A DNA stretch of 64,000 nt from Ohtaekwangia sp036786105 (GTDB lineage: Bacteria > Bacteroidota > Bacteroidia > Cytophagales > Cyclobacteriaceae), in assembly GCF_036786105.1 (NCBI RefSeq), contig NZ_DAIQRQ010000008.1, positions 62,001-126,000 of the forward strand. The letters run 5' to 3'. Under the pieces are notes generated by a model. The model had not been told where the DNA came from and ran no database searches. It saw only the letters and a program-made list of their open reading frames with translations. Position numbers and translations under genes: made by a program. Numbering within the stretch: position 1 is the first letter of the stretch; each line of letters starts with the position of its first letter. Below, piece after piece: positions 54,043 to 63,900 of this stretch.

Positions 54043-54234
54043 CTATTTTATTCCTGCCGCCTTCAGGATTGCAAGGAGGGTTCCTGTTTTCAATTCCGCC
54101 GATCCATGGTTCGGAAATGAAATGAGCCCTTTTTTTGTAGGATGTTTTAAGATGATGTGCGAACCCTTTCCCAGTCTCTCAACGAACCATCCATCGCGTC
54201 TCAATAGTTTGAGAATTTCACTGCATTTCGGCAT
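54043..54234 (-). CDS. hicA: HicA-family mRNA interferase toxin
   Basis: A 63-residue protein with the HicA dsRBD-like pattern: S-E-I-L-K-L-L-R-R-D-G-W-F-V-E-R-L-G-K-G-S-H26-I-I-L-K-H-P, then F-P-N-H-G, K-T-G-T-L-L-A-I-L-K-A-A-G-I. The catalytic His is H26. It should cleave mRNA when freed from HicB. Complete, no damage seen. Confidence 0.92.
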   Translation of the reverse strand: MPKCSEILKLLRRDGWFVERLGKGSHIILKHPTKKGLISFPNHGSAELKTGTLLAILKAAGIK

Positions 54235-54317
54235 TTAAACTTTAACATAACGGGTAACTTCTGCCATTTATCCCTCGACAGAACAGGAAGAGCGTCTTTC
54301 GTTGTTCAACGCTCAAA

Positions 54318-54386
54318 GGTAAATAAATGTTTACTATTTTGGTTAATATTTGTATACTTTTTTGGTCAATATTTGTATACTTTTTT
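54318..54386. repeat. Three tandem 23-bp repeats upstream of hicAB
   Basis: Units start at 54318, 54341 and 54364. The second and third differ at one base (GGTTAATATTTGTATAC versus GGTCAATATTTGTATAC plus TTTTTT); the first matches at 18 of 23 positions. The array is 84-152 bp upstream of hicA, and its hicA-proximal end overlaps TACCTTTG on the minus strand (54321-54314), a fitting -7 element. Confidence 0.85.
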
Positions 54387-54400
54387 TTACAACATTTTGT

Positions 54401-54745
54401 CTACTTTATACTTGCTTCTTTCTTTAAGAGGCTTTTGGGTGCTACGCTTTGCCATGAGAGATTCAGGGCATCTTTGAACATGTCTTTTCTTACTTTTTGC
54501 AATTCGATGTTTGTCCAGCCCTGCTTGCCCCAGGCACCCGGCACAGGATAAAAGACGGCTGCGTTGTAATCGCAGAATACGGATTGATCTACCGTTGATA
54601 ACTTGACAACGGCACGTTTTTCCGCAGGCCATAGCGTAAGAAATATTTTCTTCTTTACCCGGAATGATGGCCGCCCCCAATGGTCTTCTTCGCTACTCTC
54701 CGGCAACGATAAAGCCAGTTTTCGAGCTTCTTTAAGATCGATCAT
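54401..54745 (-). CDS. MmcQ/YjbR-family protein
   Basis: A 114-residue protein with the YjbR (CyaY-like fold) pattern: A-L-S-L-P-E-S-S-E-E-D-H-W-G-R-P-S-F-R-V-K-K-K-I-F, a central K-L-S strand and G-W-T-N-I-E-L. Family members bind DNA or are of unknown function. It is upstream of hicA on the same strand, but 166 bp of repeat-containing DNA separates them, so it is probably separate from the toxin-antitoxin unit. Confidence 0.85.
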   Translation of the reverse strand: MIDLKEARKLALSLPESSEEDHWGRPSFRVKKKIFLTLWPAEKRAVVKLSTVDQSVFCDYNAAVFYPVPGAWGKQGWTNIELQKVRKDMFKDALNLSWQSVAPKSLLKKEASIK

Positions 54746-54894
54746 GATGAGAGGTTTTTCAAAGTATATATACCGCTTACAAATTTTGTCGCTTTAATAT
54801 CTTGTACAGCATGATTGGCAGTCCACGCCGAGCGTCAGATATAGTATCGATGGACTTTGATTACCGGTACTGGTTATACAAGACCCATTGTTTA

Positions 54895-56505
54895 TTACTC
54901 GTAGATCACACGTTTGAGGTAAAACACTTCCGGATCAATTACCGGTGTTGTTGTACTCGTAATGGTTATGCCTGCTTTTGAGAGCGTAGTGCGCTGAACA
55001 CCTGCATCCGTTTTGATATCCATTGGTATAGCGGCATCGAAGTTAACCAGTTGTACCTGGTATTTGTTATCGCCGGTTTGCTTTACCAGCACATCAAGCT
55101 TGTTGATAGTGCGCAGGTAGAAGTCGAACAAGGGTTTCAGGTTTTGACCTGATGCCTGGCTGAACAGTTGCTCTACATCATCTGTGCTTACAAGATTGTC
55201 GTAAGTATATTTCGGATCGGTGGCCAGTTTTTTCAGCGTTGGAAAGAATATAGCATCGCCTATTACATAGCGAATAGTGTGCATGAAGAATGCACCCTTG
55301 CCATAAATGTCGCCATGATATACTACATCCGTGTCCAGGTTTTTGCCTTGTACAACAGCTTTTTCATTTTTTATAGCGCGCGCTGTTTGCTGCATACGCT
55401 TACGATAGGCTTCTTCACCATCGGCCTCGCGGGTATATAGATGATCGCCAAACGTGCAGATGCCTTCCTGTATCCACATGTCGGCCCAATCTATACCGGT
55501 AACTTTATTACCCCACCACTCGTGTCCGAGTTCATGGTGCAGCAGCCAGTCGAAATCCTGTCCGCCCGCTTTGGTGTAACGGAATTTGTTGCCATAAGCA
55601 TTCAGTGTCTGGTGCTCCATGCCCAGGTGTGGCGTTTCGCAGATAGCCAGTTTTTCTTTTATCCACGGATATTCGCCGAAGTATTTTTCCTGCACGCGAA
55701 CACTGCGTTCGAATATATCGAGCAGGTGATTGGCACGATGCTTATGTTCTTCCAATACATAGAACTGCATGGGCACCTTGTGGCCGTTAAGGGTTGTGTA
55801 CTCTCTTGTGGCAACGGTATATTTCCCGATATTGAATACAATGCTATAATTGTTGATGGTGTAATTTGTTTTCCAGTGATAGGTGCTTTTATTCCCTTTC
55901 GCAGATACATTCCTGAGAAGCCCGGGCCCTGCTACGTAAAGTCCCTTTGGCACGGTAATGATCAGATCAGCACCTTCGTTCGGCTCATCGCTGGGATGAT
56001 CTTTACAGGGGTAGTATATTTTGGCGCCTTCGCTCTGACAGGTAATGGCTACCCACGGATTTCCCAACGAGTCTTTCGCCCATTGAAAGCCGCCTACCCA
56101 CGGTGCACGCTCTGCTATACCAGGCTTGCCACCGTACGCAATCCTGATGTGTACTTTGCCGGCCGGCACTTTGGCAGCAGGAGTAATGCGGATCAAATCA
56201 TCGGCTTGAGAGAAGGGCTGCTCTTTTTTGTTTACCCAGACTTTTTTAACGGTAAGCAAATGTACCAGGTCAAATAATAATATATCGGTAGGTTGTGATA
56301 ATACCAGATCAATCTCTGCATAACCATCCAGACTTTGTTGCTCCGGATCAACATCCAATGCAACTGTATAATGGCGAATATCCATAATCGCCTGCTCCGG
56401 TTTCAATACTCCACCCGACCGCAGGTTTTGTGCTTGCATGGTAAGACTTAATAGAACACAGTAAATAAAAAGAAGTGCACGCATAGTGTTTTTGTTTGTT
56501 TTCAA
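54895..56505 (-). CDS. Secreted M1-family zinc aminopeptidase
   Basis: A 536-residue exported metallopeptidase. After a signal peptide (M-R-A-L-L-F-I-Y-C-V-L-L-S-L-T-M-Q-A-Q, starting at Met8 or preceded by seven residues) come the N-terminal beta domain, the substrate motif G-M-E-H-Q-T (in place of GAMEN) at 295-300, the zinc site H324-E-L-G-H328 with E347 eighteen residues later, and a short C-terminal domain. The long helical C-terminal domain of aminopeptidase N is missing, as in the short M1 subfamily. It should digest peptides in the periplasm or outside. Confidence 0.9.
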   Translation of the reverse strand: MKTNKNTMRALLFIYCVLLSLTMQAQNLRSGGVLKPEQAIMDIRHYTVALDVDPEQQSLDGYAEIDLVLSQPTDILLFDLVHLLTVKKVWVNKKEQPFSQADDLIRITPAAKVPAGKVHIRIAYGGKPGIAERAPWVGGFQWAKDSLGNPWVAITCQSEGAKIYYPCKDHPSDEPNEGADLIITVPKGLYVAGPGLLRNVSAKGNKSTYHWKTNYTINNYSIVFNIGKYTVATREYTTLNGHKVPMQFYVLEEHKHRANHLLDIFERSVRVQEKYFGEYPWIKEKLAICETPHLGMEHQTLNAYGNKFRYTKAGGQDFDWLLHHELGHEWWGNKVTGIDWADMWIQEGICTFGDHLYTREADGEEAYRKRMQQTARAIKNEKAVVQGKNLDTDVVYHGDIYGKGAFFMHTIRYVIGDAIFFPTLKKLATDPKYTYDNLVSTDDVEQLFSQASGQNLKPLFDFYLRTINKLDVLVKQTGDNKYQVQLVNFDAAIPMDIKTDAGVQRTTLSKAGITITSTTTPVIDPEVFYLKRVIYE

Positions 56506-56680
56506 GATACTGTTTTTATACTAAATATGGATATGTGTTGCCCGATTGCTCCATTACCGGAATCGTTGTATATGGCATCGGTTCAGAAACCGGCTGGATG
56601 CTCATAAAAATATTTTGGTGGTGGCATAGGGGTAGATGTACTTTCCTATTGTCATAAGGGCGAAAAAACAATTCTATAAT

Positions 56681-57316
56681 ATGAAAAAGAAGATTACGAA
56701 TCTCGCTTTCGTCCTGTTGTTTGTTGTAACGGTATCGCACGCACAGGATATGCAGACGGTTTTCAAAAGTGGTGGCCGCGTAACCGGCTATGGTGCGCTA
56801 AGCAATAAGTTTACAAAGATCAACGGCCGGTATGCCAACATTGCTGAGGTATATGGAGGTGTATATTTGAATCGCCGTTTTATGATTGGCCTCGGTGGTG
56901 GTGCCGTAACCAACAATATACCAGTGCCCTCAGAATATAGCGTGGTGCCCGGAGAAAATCTGAGCTACGAATATGGCCAGTGCGGACTGGTAACGGAATA
57001 TGTATTAGGCTCCAATAAAGCTTTTCACCTGGTGTTTCATCTTTTCTCCGGCGCAGGTTTTACGGTGCAGTACAACCGCTATAACTGGGATGATGAATTT
57101 AATCATAATGACTGGGATAAACATGACAAGCACGATGAGAATTGGTTCTTCGTTGCAGAGCCCGGTGTACAATTGGAGGTAAATTTATTCCGCTGGATGC
57201 GCTTTAGCCCCGGAGTATCATATCGTTCTGCGTTTGGAAGTGATGCTGCAGGCTTATCCGATAGTAACCTGAGTAATATGTCGTATAATGTTACCTTGAA
57301 GTTTGGAAGATTTTAA
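56681..57316 (+). CDS. Putative outer-membrane beta-barrel protein
   Basis: A 211-residue exported protein (signal peptide M-K-K-K-I-T-N-L-A-F-V-L-L-F-V-V-T-V-S-H-A). The mature part alternates short amphipathic strands (G-G-V-Y-L-N-R-R-F-M-I-G-L-G-G-G, F-H-L-F-S-G-A-G-F) and ends in L-K-F-G-R-F, a typical barrel C-terminus. A loop near the middle is rich in Asp/His/Asn (N-H-N-D-W-D-K-H-D-K-H-D). No named family recognised. The start at 56681 is set by the signal peptide. Confidence 0.68.
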   Translation: MKKKITNLAFVLLFVVTVSHAQDMQTVFKSGGRVTGYGALSNKFTKINGRYANIAEVYGGVYLNRRFMIGLGGGAVTNNIPVPSEYSVVPGENLSYEYGQCGLVTEYVLGSNKAFHLVFHLFSGAGFTVQYNRYNWDDEFNHNDWDKHDKHDENWFFVAEPGVQLEVNLFRWMRFSPGVSYRSAFGSDAAGLSDSNLSNMSYNVTLKFGRF

Positions 57317-57390
57317 GCACCAAGCTGATACGTTACCTGTTAACAGTTATCTGCTATCTGTTATCCGTAACTGCTGATAAAACGGTTAAC

Positions 57391-57490
57391 NNNNNNNNNN
57401 NNNNNNNNNNNNNNNNNNNNNNNNNNNNNNNNNNNNNNNNNNNNNNNNNNNNNNNNNNNNNNNNNNNNNNNNNNNNNNNNNNNNNNNNNN
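57391..57490. other. Assembly gap (100 N)
   Basis: Exactly 100 N. The bases before it (57309-57390) are low-complexity, with near-repeats of GTTA(T/C)CTG and CTGTTATC, again consistent with assembly failure at a repeat. It cuts the 3' end of the gene downstream of the sigma factor. Confidence 0.97.
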
Positions 57491-57744
57491 CGAACAGCTG
57501 GCGGTTCAATGCCAGCTGTCTTTTTATACTTCTCCGGATGCAGTTTTCTGTCGTATTCTATTCTGCGCACCAGCATATAAAGCATGATCATCAGCACCAG
57601 TATCAGTACATATACAAGCGCGATGACAGAGCGCTTCATTTTCAAATAGCGCGAGTGCCGGTTCATCAGTTTGCTATAGTTACGGTGCCGTGCAATCTGA
57701 CCCGGACTTATAGTACGCCTAACCCGTATTTCATTCCTTGACAT
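57491..57744 (-). CDS. Small basic membrane protein coupled to an ECF sigma factor (3' end in gap)
   Basis: The 84 visible complete codons start M-S-R-N-E-I-R-V-R-R, a very basic N-terminal segment of about 38 residues, followed by one transmembrane helix (A-L-V-Y-V-L-I-L-V-L-M-I-M-L-Y-M-L-V) and a short charged tail before the N run. Its start overlaps the sigma-factor gene by 14 bp, so the two are coupled. Such a partner is often an anti-sigma factor, but the layout is unlike the usual ZAS/FecR types, so the role is open. Confidence 0.6.
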
Positions 57745-58297
57745 CGTACTTGATTCGTAAGTTAAAATTCTTTCGTAATCTGTCCAGTGCCCGGTAGGTG
57801 CGCATCTTGGCACCACTCTCGGTTATGTCCAGGATAAAAGCGATCTCTTTGAAATCCTTGTCTTCAAAGAAACGAAGCTCCAATACCTGCAGCATATCTG
57901 TGGGCAGTTCTTTAAAATACTGCAACAGCTTTTGCAGTATCTCTTCATCCCAATCTTCATTGGCCTGTTCGAACAACTCGCGTACACGCACTTCTTCAAT
58001 GCTGAATACTTTGTCGTTCTTCTTTTTGCGGTAATGCTTGTTTACCTCGTTGCTTGCAATTTTATAGAGCCAGGCAGAGAAAGGTATACCGCGAAACTCG
58101 TAGCGCTTTATGTTTTTCAGAGCGCTTAGAAAAGTTTGCTGACATAAGTCGGCCGTCAACTCTTCATCATCGGTTTGGCGGTAAATAAAATTAAATATAC
58201 GGTCAAAGTATTTTTCATACAGCTCTCCAAAAGCGTTGGCATTCCGCTTCGACCGTTCCAGGATTGCGTATTCGTATTGTATCTCGTCTTCCGTCAT
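57731..58297 (-). CDS. ECF-type RNA polymerase sigma factor
   Basis: A 188-residue sigma-70-family factor with region 2 (A-F-G-E-L-Y-E-K-Y-F-D-R-I-F-N-F-I-Y-R...D-L-C-Q-Q-T-F-L, F-S-A-W-L-Y-K-I-A-S-N-E-V) and region 4 (L-P-T-D-M-L-Q-V-L-E-L-R-F-F-E-D-K-D-F-K-E-I-A-F-I-L-D-I-T-E-S-G-A-K). Regions 1 and 3 are missing, as in ECF factors. The ATG at 58297 is chosen to fit the family length. A coupled membrane protein follows. Confidence 0.9.
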   Translation of the reverse strand: MTEDEIQYEYAILERSKRNANAFGELYEKYFDRIFNFIYRQTDDEELTADLCQQTFLSALKNIKRYEFRGIPFSAWLYKIASNEVNKHYRKKKNDKVFSIEEVRVRELFEQANEDWDEEILQKLLQYFKELPTDMLQVLELRFFEDKDFKEIAFILDITESGAKMRTYRALDRLRKNFNLRIKYDVKE

Positions 58298-58350
58298 ACG
58301 CTTTGCAACTACAACACTATAATGCAAAGGAATCTGAAAAGTCACAAAAC

Positions 58351-58386
58351 AAAAAATCCACCGCAGTGCCGGCCTGCCGTGGATTT
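58351..58386 (-). terminator. Intrinsic terminator of the FtsX-type permease gene
   Basis: A 14-bp stem (AAAATCCACCGCAG / CTGCCGTGGATTTT, one mismatch) with a T run on the minus strand, 28 bp after the permease stop codon and upstream of the sigma-factor gene. Confidence 0.85.
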
Positions 58387-58414
58387 TGTATCCAGGTAGA
58401 TAACAATGTTTTCT

Positions 58415-60808
58415 CTACTCGTTGCGAAGCGTATCCACCGGGTTTACCAGGGCCGCTTTTATTGCCTGAAAACTGGCAGTACCAAATGCAATCAGTAACG
58501 ATGATATCCCTGCCAGTACCATAGGCCAGATGCCAATGTCGGTTTTATAAGCGAAGCCATTCAGCCATTGGCTCATAATCCAATATGCGGCCGGTATACC
58601 GATAACAATGGACAGTATTACCAATCTCGTAAAGTCTTTCGTAATCAGGAGCACAACGCTGGCTGCCGAGGCGCCCATCACCTTGCGTATGCCAATCTCT
58701 TTTGTTTTTTGTGATGCCGAGAATGAAACGAGTCCAAACAACCCGAGGCATGCGATGATGATGGTTAGTGTAGCAAAAGTAGAGCTGATCTGGCTCATGC
58801 GTTCTTCGTTCCTGTACATCGCAGTATATTCCTGGTCGAGGAAAGTATACTCGAAGGGGCGGTGCGGCGTAATATTGTTACAGATGCTCTTAAGCGTTGC
58901 TAATGCCTCACGCGGATCGCCTTTCTTTAGTTTTATCAGGATGGTGTGAAATTGCTGTTCTTCAGTGAAAAGTATCAAAGGCGATATCTTTTGTTGAAGT
59001 GTGTTGAAATGGAAATCCTTTACAACACCTACAATCTCACCTTTACGATTATGCATGTTAATAAATGTACCAATAGCTTGTTCCGGGCTGAGGCCTACTT
59101 CCTTAATCGTTGATTCATTCAATACAAAAGAGCATACCGTATCCTTGCGCATTTTTATATAGTCATTCTCAGTAAAGTTTCTGCCCGTTATAAGTTCCAT
59201 ACCCAGAGCTGGAATAAAATCAGGATCCACTGCATTGGCAGTAACCATTATACCCACGTTGTTGGAGAAACCGGGAATGTTGAGTGAATAGGTCCCATTG
59301 ATGTGGGTGGGAGATTCGATGGCGCGTGCTACATGTGTAGCGATACCGCTTCGCAGTATCTCATTTTTGAGCTGCTCGTATACTTTGGCAGTTTGTCCAT
59401 CGAGGGGAAGGATTACAGTATTCTCCTTATCATACCCGAGCTTCTTGTGCTGGATGAACGACAGCTGTTTGATCACCACCATCGTACTGATGGTAAGAAC
59501 AATGGAAATGCCGAACTGTACTACCACGAGACTTTTACGCAGCCATATACCTTTGCCCGATGTTTTAAAATTGCCTTTCAATACACTTACTGGTTTAAAG
59601 GCTGTGATTGCGAAAGCAGGATAAGCGCCCGCTACCAAGGCAATAACGGTAGCACCGGCAATGGCAGTTATGATAAACACAGGATTAATAAAGTGGGAAG
59701 AATCAAGTGGTTGGGCGGTCATCTCGTTAAAGAATGGCAACGCTACCTTTGCCAGTAAAAAGGCCATTAGCAATGCCATATAGGTAACGATAACGGATTC
59801 GCTTATAAATTGAATGAACAATTGTGGACGAAGCGCACCCACTACTTTGCGGATGCCTACTTCGCGGGCACGATCAGCCGCACGTGCCGTTGCCAGATTG
59901 ATATAGTTAATGCAGGCAATAATCAGCACCAGCATAGCAATGGCTCCGAATATATAGATATACTGTATGTCACTCACAGCCTTATTTTCGCTCATGTCCG
60001 AGCGCAGGTATATATCCGTTAACGGAATGTAATTGTATACAACATAATCGCCCGGATTGGTGAGCTCACCGGCAAGTTCCTTTTTTACCAGCGCACTGGT
60101 CTTTTCAAAGAGTGTGGTTATGCTTGCTCCCGGTGCCAATACAATATAGGTTTCATAGTTTGCGCTCCACCAGATTTGTTCTTTTGAAGCGTTCAACGAA
60201 GAGAATGACCCTATAAAATCATATTGCAGCAACGAATTACTTGGAACATCTTCCGTAAGACCGGTAACTGTATATTCCTGTTTGTTGTTAACCATGATCG
60301 TTTTGCCGATCACATCTTCACTACCAAAATATTTCTTTGCCATCGAACGTGTTAGTACAACAGAGTTCGGCTGCGTAAGTGCATCTTTAGCACTGCCCTT
60401 CAGCAGGGGAAAGGTAAATACATCAAAGAAAGTACTGTCTGCAAAATAAAATCTGCCCTCCTGAAAGAGCTTGTCATCTTTTTGCAATACATAAGGTGTC
60501 CAGGCAGAAGGATTGTATAGACGCACACCCGTTTCTACTTCAGCAAAATTTTTCTGTACAGCCGGTAGCAGCGCCGTTGGCGATATTGCAGTGCGCGCAG
60601 TTTGTCCGCCAAAGCTATATTCCAGCGAAGCACGATAAATGCGTGAAGCCTTTTCATGAAATGTATCATAGCTTAGTTCATGGCTGATCCAGGTAATCAG
60701 TAGCAGGCAAGTTGCCAGTCCGATGCTAAGCCCGACTACATTGATAGCTGCATACGAAATATGTTTTTGCAAGCTGCGAAAAGCAATAAGGAGGTAATTT
60801 TTGATCAT
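58415..60808 (-). CDS. MacB/FtsX-type ABC transporter permease
   Basis: A 797-residue Bacteroidota-type permease with duplicated architecture: TM helix (residues 21-41), a MacB-like periplasmic domain, three FtsX helices (about 285-430), then a second TM, periplasmic domain and three helices ending P-V-D-T-L-R-N-E. The conserved R-A-A-D-R-A-R-E-V-G-I-R-K-V-V-G-A and Q-K-T-K-E-I-G-I-R-K-V-M-G-A motifs are in each half. No ATPase gene is adjacent, so its partner is elsewhere. Such proteins often act in antimicrobial-peptide resistance or lipoprotein handling. Confidence 0.92.
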   Translation of the reverse strand: MIKNYLLIAFRSLQKHISYAAINVVGLSIGLATCLLLITWISHELSYDTFHEKASRIYRASLEYSFGGQTARTAISPTALLPAVQKNFAEVETGVRLYNPSAWTPYVLQKDDKLFQEGRFYFADSTFFDVFTFPLLKGSAKDALTQPNSVVLTRSMAKKYFGSEDVIGKTIMVNNKQEYTVTGLTEDVPSNSLLQYDFIGSFSSLNASKEQIWWSANYETYIVLAPGASITTLFEKTSALVKKELAGELTNPGDYVVYNYIPLTDIYLRSDMSENKAVSDIQYIYIFGAIAMLVLIIACINYINLATARAADRAREVGIRKVVGALRPQLFIQFISESVIVTYMALLMAFLLAKVALPFFNEMTAQPLDSSHFINPVFIITAIAGATVIALVAGAYPAFAITAFKPVSVLKGNFKTSGKGIWLRKSLVVVQFGISIVLTISTMVVIKQLSFIQHKKLGYDKENTVILPLDGQTAKVYEQLKNEILRSGIATHVARAIESPTHINGTYSLNIPGFSNNVGIMVTANAVDPDFIPALGMELITGRNFTENDYIKMRKDTVCSFVLNESTIKEVGLSPEQAIGTFINMHNRKGEIVGVVKDFHFNTLQQKISPLILFTEEQQFHTILIKLKKGDPREALATLKSICNNITPHRPFEYTFLDQEYTAMYRNEERMSQISSTFATLTIIIACLGLFGLVSFSASQKTKEIGIRKVMGASAASVVLLITKDFTRLVILSIVIGIPAAYWIMSQWLNGFAYKTDIGIWPMVLAGISSLLIAFGTASFQAIKAALVNPVDTLRNE

Positions 60809-60907
60809 GATCAGAGGGTGTTAACTTCGTTAAGACTTTAAAAAGAGCATTCGGGTTGCATGTTTCATTTCTTTTTTGTGAATGGCTAAACTCTTAAATA
60901 CCGAAAG

Positions 60908-63900
60908 ATGCGTGACAATATTTTAGCGCTGATACGCGTACTTTGTAAGATTATGGGAGCGAGCAGGTTTGGCATTCTGGTGATTTTATTTTCCTTGTTC
61001 GCGAAGGCAGGCCTGCCCCAGAATTTCACATACTCAACGCGGAACTACACTGCCGTAGATGGCTTGCCACAGTCGCAGGTGCGCTCATTGGTGGAAGACA
61101 AGAATGGCTACCTGTGGATGGCAACGCAGGGCGGAGGGTTAGCGCGTTTCGATGGCAAGGAATTTAAAGTATATACTACAAAAGACGGTCTTCTTTCCAA
61201 CGACATCTCTTCACTGCTTTTCGATCATCACGATAACCTTTGGATATTGCATGCACACGGTGTTACGCGATTCAATGGATATTCCTTTAAACGCTTTCAC
61301 GATCCTAAATTTCAGAACGCGGGCCATCGCAGGCTATACGAACGCAATGATTCAATTTTTGTAGTAGCCAACGGTAACATAGGTAAAATATTTCAGGATT
61401 CGCTTTACTATTGGGGCCGCCCGCTGGTACACAACAAGGTTATCTGGAAATCATATCACACAACAGTAGGAGTACATTGTTTCTTTATGAAAGATGGCTC
61501 ATGCCATATACTTACTCCTAAAACTGAATACTCTTTTGATGTTACAGATGACATCGGTAAAATATATTACCCCTTCGAGTATAAAGGCGACATTGTGTTG
61601 CGAACAGACAAGGGTTATTTCAGGGTCGATCATCGTACACAAACTATAGAACCGTTGAAGTTGCCGATTAAAAACATGATTCTCTTGTACGATGAGAAGG
61701 GCGATTTCTTCTGGACACGCGATGGCAGTAATCTCTTTCGCGATGTAGTGAGTAAAAATGAAGAAGTGAAACGCGATACGGTGTTGCGTGATGTTTCGGT
61801 GCTGCAGGTTGTGAACGACTCTGAAGGCAACACATGGTTTGCCTCCGATGGCCGCGGTCTTTATAAATATTTTATACAGGATTTTAATCGTTGCAGTTCT
61901 GAAAATCTGCGGGGTGTAATGGCTATACTTACCGATCGGTGTGGAACGAAGTGGTTGGGTACATTGAGCAAAGGGCTCTGGAAGATCAACAAAGGTAAAT
62001 CGCATGCTTATGTAGACAAGCATGAAACGAGCCGCAATAACATTGGCGTCATTCAGCAAAGTCCGGATGGTACTATCTGGGTTGGTTCTATGTATGGCCT
62101 CGGTCGTTATGATTCTGTTCATGACAAACTGGACTGGTTTACCCGTGAAGAGGGTTTACCCTCGAATACAATAACATCAATCGAGTTTGATGAAGCGGGC
62201 ACCATGTGGGTAGGCACGGGAGGCGGGCTGTCACGCTTTGATGGACAGTCGTTCCATAACTATACTACAACCAATGGCCTCTTAAGCAATGGTATCTGGC
62301 ACCTGCATTATTCCAAAAGGTATAAAACTTTATACATCGCTACCGACATCAGTATACAAACGATCCGCGATGAAAAGATAGGTGTGCTGCAGATTCCCGG
62401 ATTGAACAATACATCGGTAATGAGTATACTTCCTTATCAGGATTCGTTGTTGGCACTCGGCACCGGTGGTGCAGGCGTGGTGATTTATAATCCGAAGAGT
62501 CGCCACCGCAAATTTATTACCACGCAGGAAGGGCTTGCTTCTGATTTTATATACTTTGCAGCAGCAGACGAAAAACGAAAATTGTGGATTGGCACCGAAA
62601 AAGGTATTAATCGTGTGAAGCTCGCGCGCAACCTGGAAATTGAAGAGAATCTTTATTTTGGATACGACAACGGACTTACCGGTGTAGAGACAAACCTGAA
62701 TGCATTCGAGCTTACACCGAACAATAAATATTTTGGTCTTGTAGATGGCTTGTATGCGTTTAACGACATCAGCAGTATGCCGGCACGTTCGTTCGATCTG
62801 CATCTTACCAACGTGCAGATCCTCTATGGAGAGTATGACCCGCGGCAGTATGCCGATACTACAGAAGGTTTTTTCAGAATACCGGTAAATCCGAGACTCC
62901 CGGCAGACAGAAACCACGTTACATTCTACTTTAACCGTGTTGACAAGCGATATCCTAAATCCATCAAGTTTAAATATTACCTGGAGAATTTTGATAAAAA
63001 GTGGTCGCAACCTTCTTCGATGACCGAAGTTACTTATAGCAACCTTCCGCCCGGTAATTATGTGCTGCATGTTATGAGCACCGATAAACAGGGAAGCTGG
63101 AGCTATAAGAAGATTGCGTATCCTTTTTCGATCAAGGCACCATTCTATCAAACTGCTTCGTTTATGGTGGGTGTAGTAGTGTTACTGGCCGGAATCATTA
63201 CGCTGATATTATACCTGCGTGTACGCCAGAAAGTGAGCAAGATGTTGTTGCTTGAGCGCATCCGTGCCAAGGAACAGGAGACCTTGCGGAAAGAGATAGC
63301 ACGCGACTTTCACGATGAGATGGGCAATCAGCTCACCCGCATCATCAACTATATAAGTCTGCTAAAGCTTAATGGTAATGGCAACAGTAATGGCAGCGGC
63401 GACTTATATACTAAAGTGGAGGACTCTGCGAAGTATCTATATACCGGCACACGCGATTTTATCTGGTCTATCGATCCGGTAAACGATGAGCTCTCCAAGC
63501 TTTTTATACACATCCGTGATTTTGGAGAAAAACTATTCGAGGAGAAAAATATACAGTTTCGTGCTTTCAATGAAGTAAAAGACAAGATCAAGCTTCCGTA
63601 TGGATTTAGTCGTGAGGCAAATCTCATTTTTAAGGAAGCGATGACTAATGCTTTCAAATATTCGAATGCGTGCAATGTTACGTTATTGTTGAGGCGATCG
63701 GAGCCAGACGGTTTTGAGATGAGTTTTGAAGACGATGGTGTCGGTTTTTTGACCGATGAAATAGAAAAATCCAATGGTCTTCAAAATATTCGCGAAAGGG
63801 CCGACAGGATTCGTAGTGTTTTACGTATAACCAGTGTGAAACATCGCGGAACCAAAATCACCTTAAACTTTAAACTAACCAAAACGCTCAAGTATGGCCT

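Noticed and set aside
55441..56277. 278-codon plus-strand frame opposite the M1 peptidase
   Set aside because: Shadow frame; the M1 zinc site and signal peptide on the minus strand are unambiguous.
62330..63151. 273-codon minus-strand frame inside the sensor kinase
   Set aside because: Composition is that of an antisense shadow, with no domain pattern, and the kinase on the other strand is clearly real.
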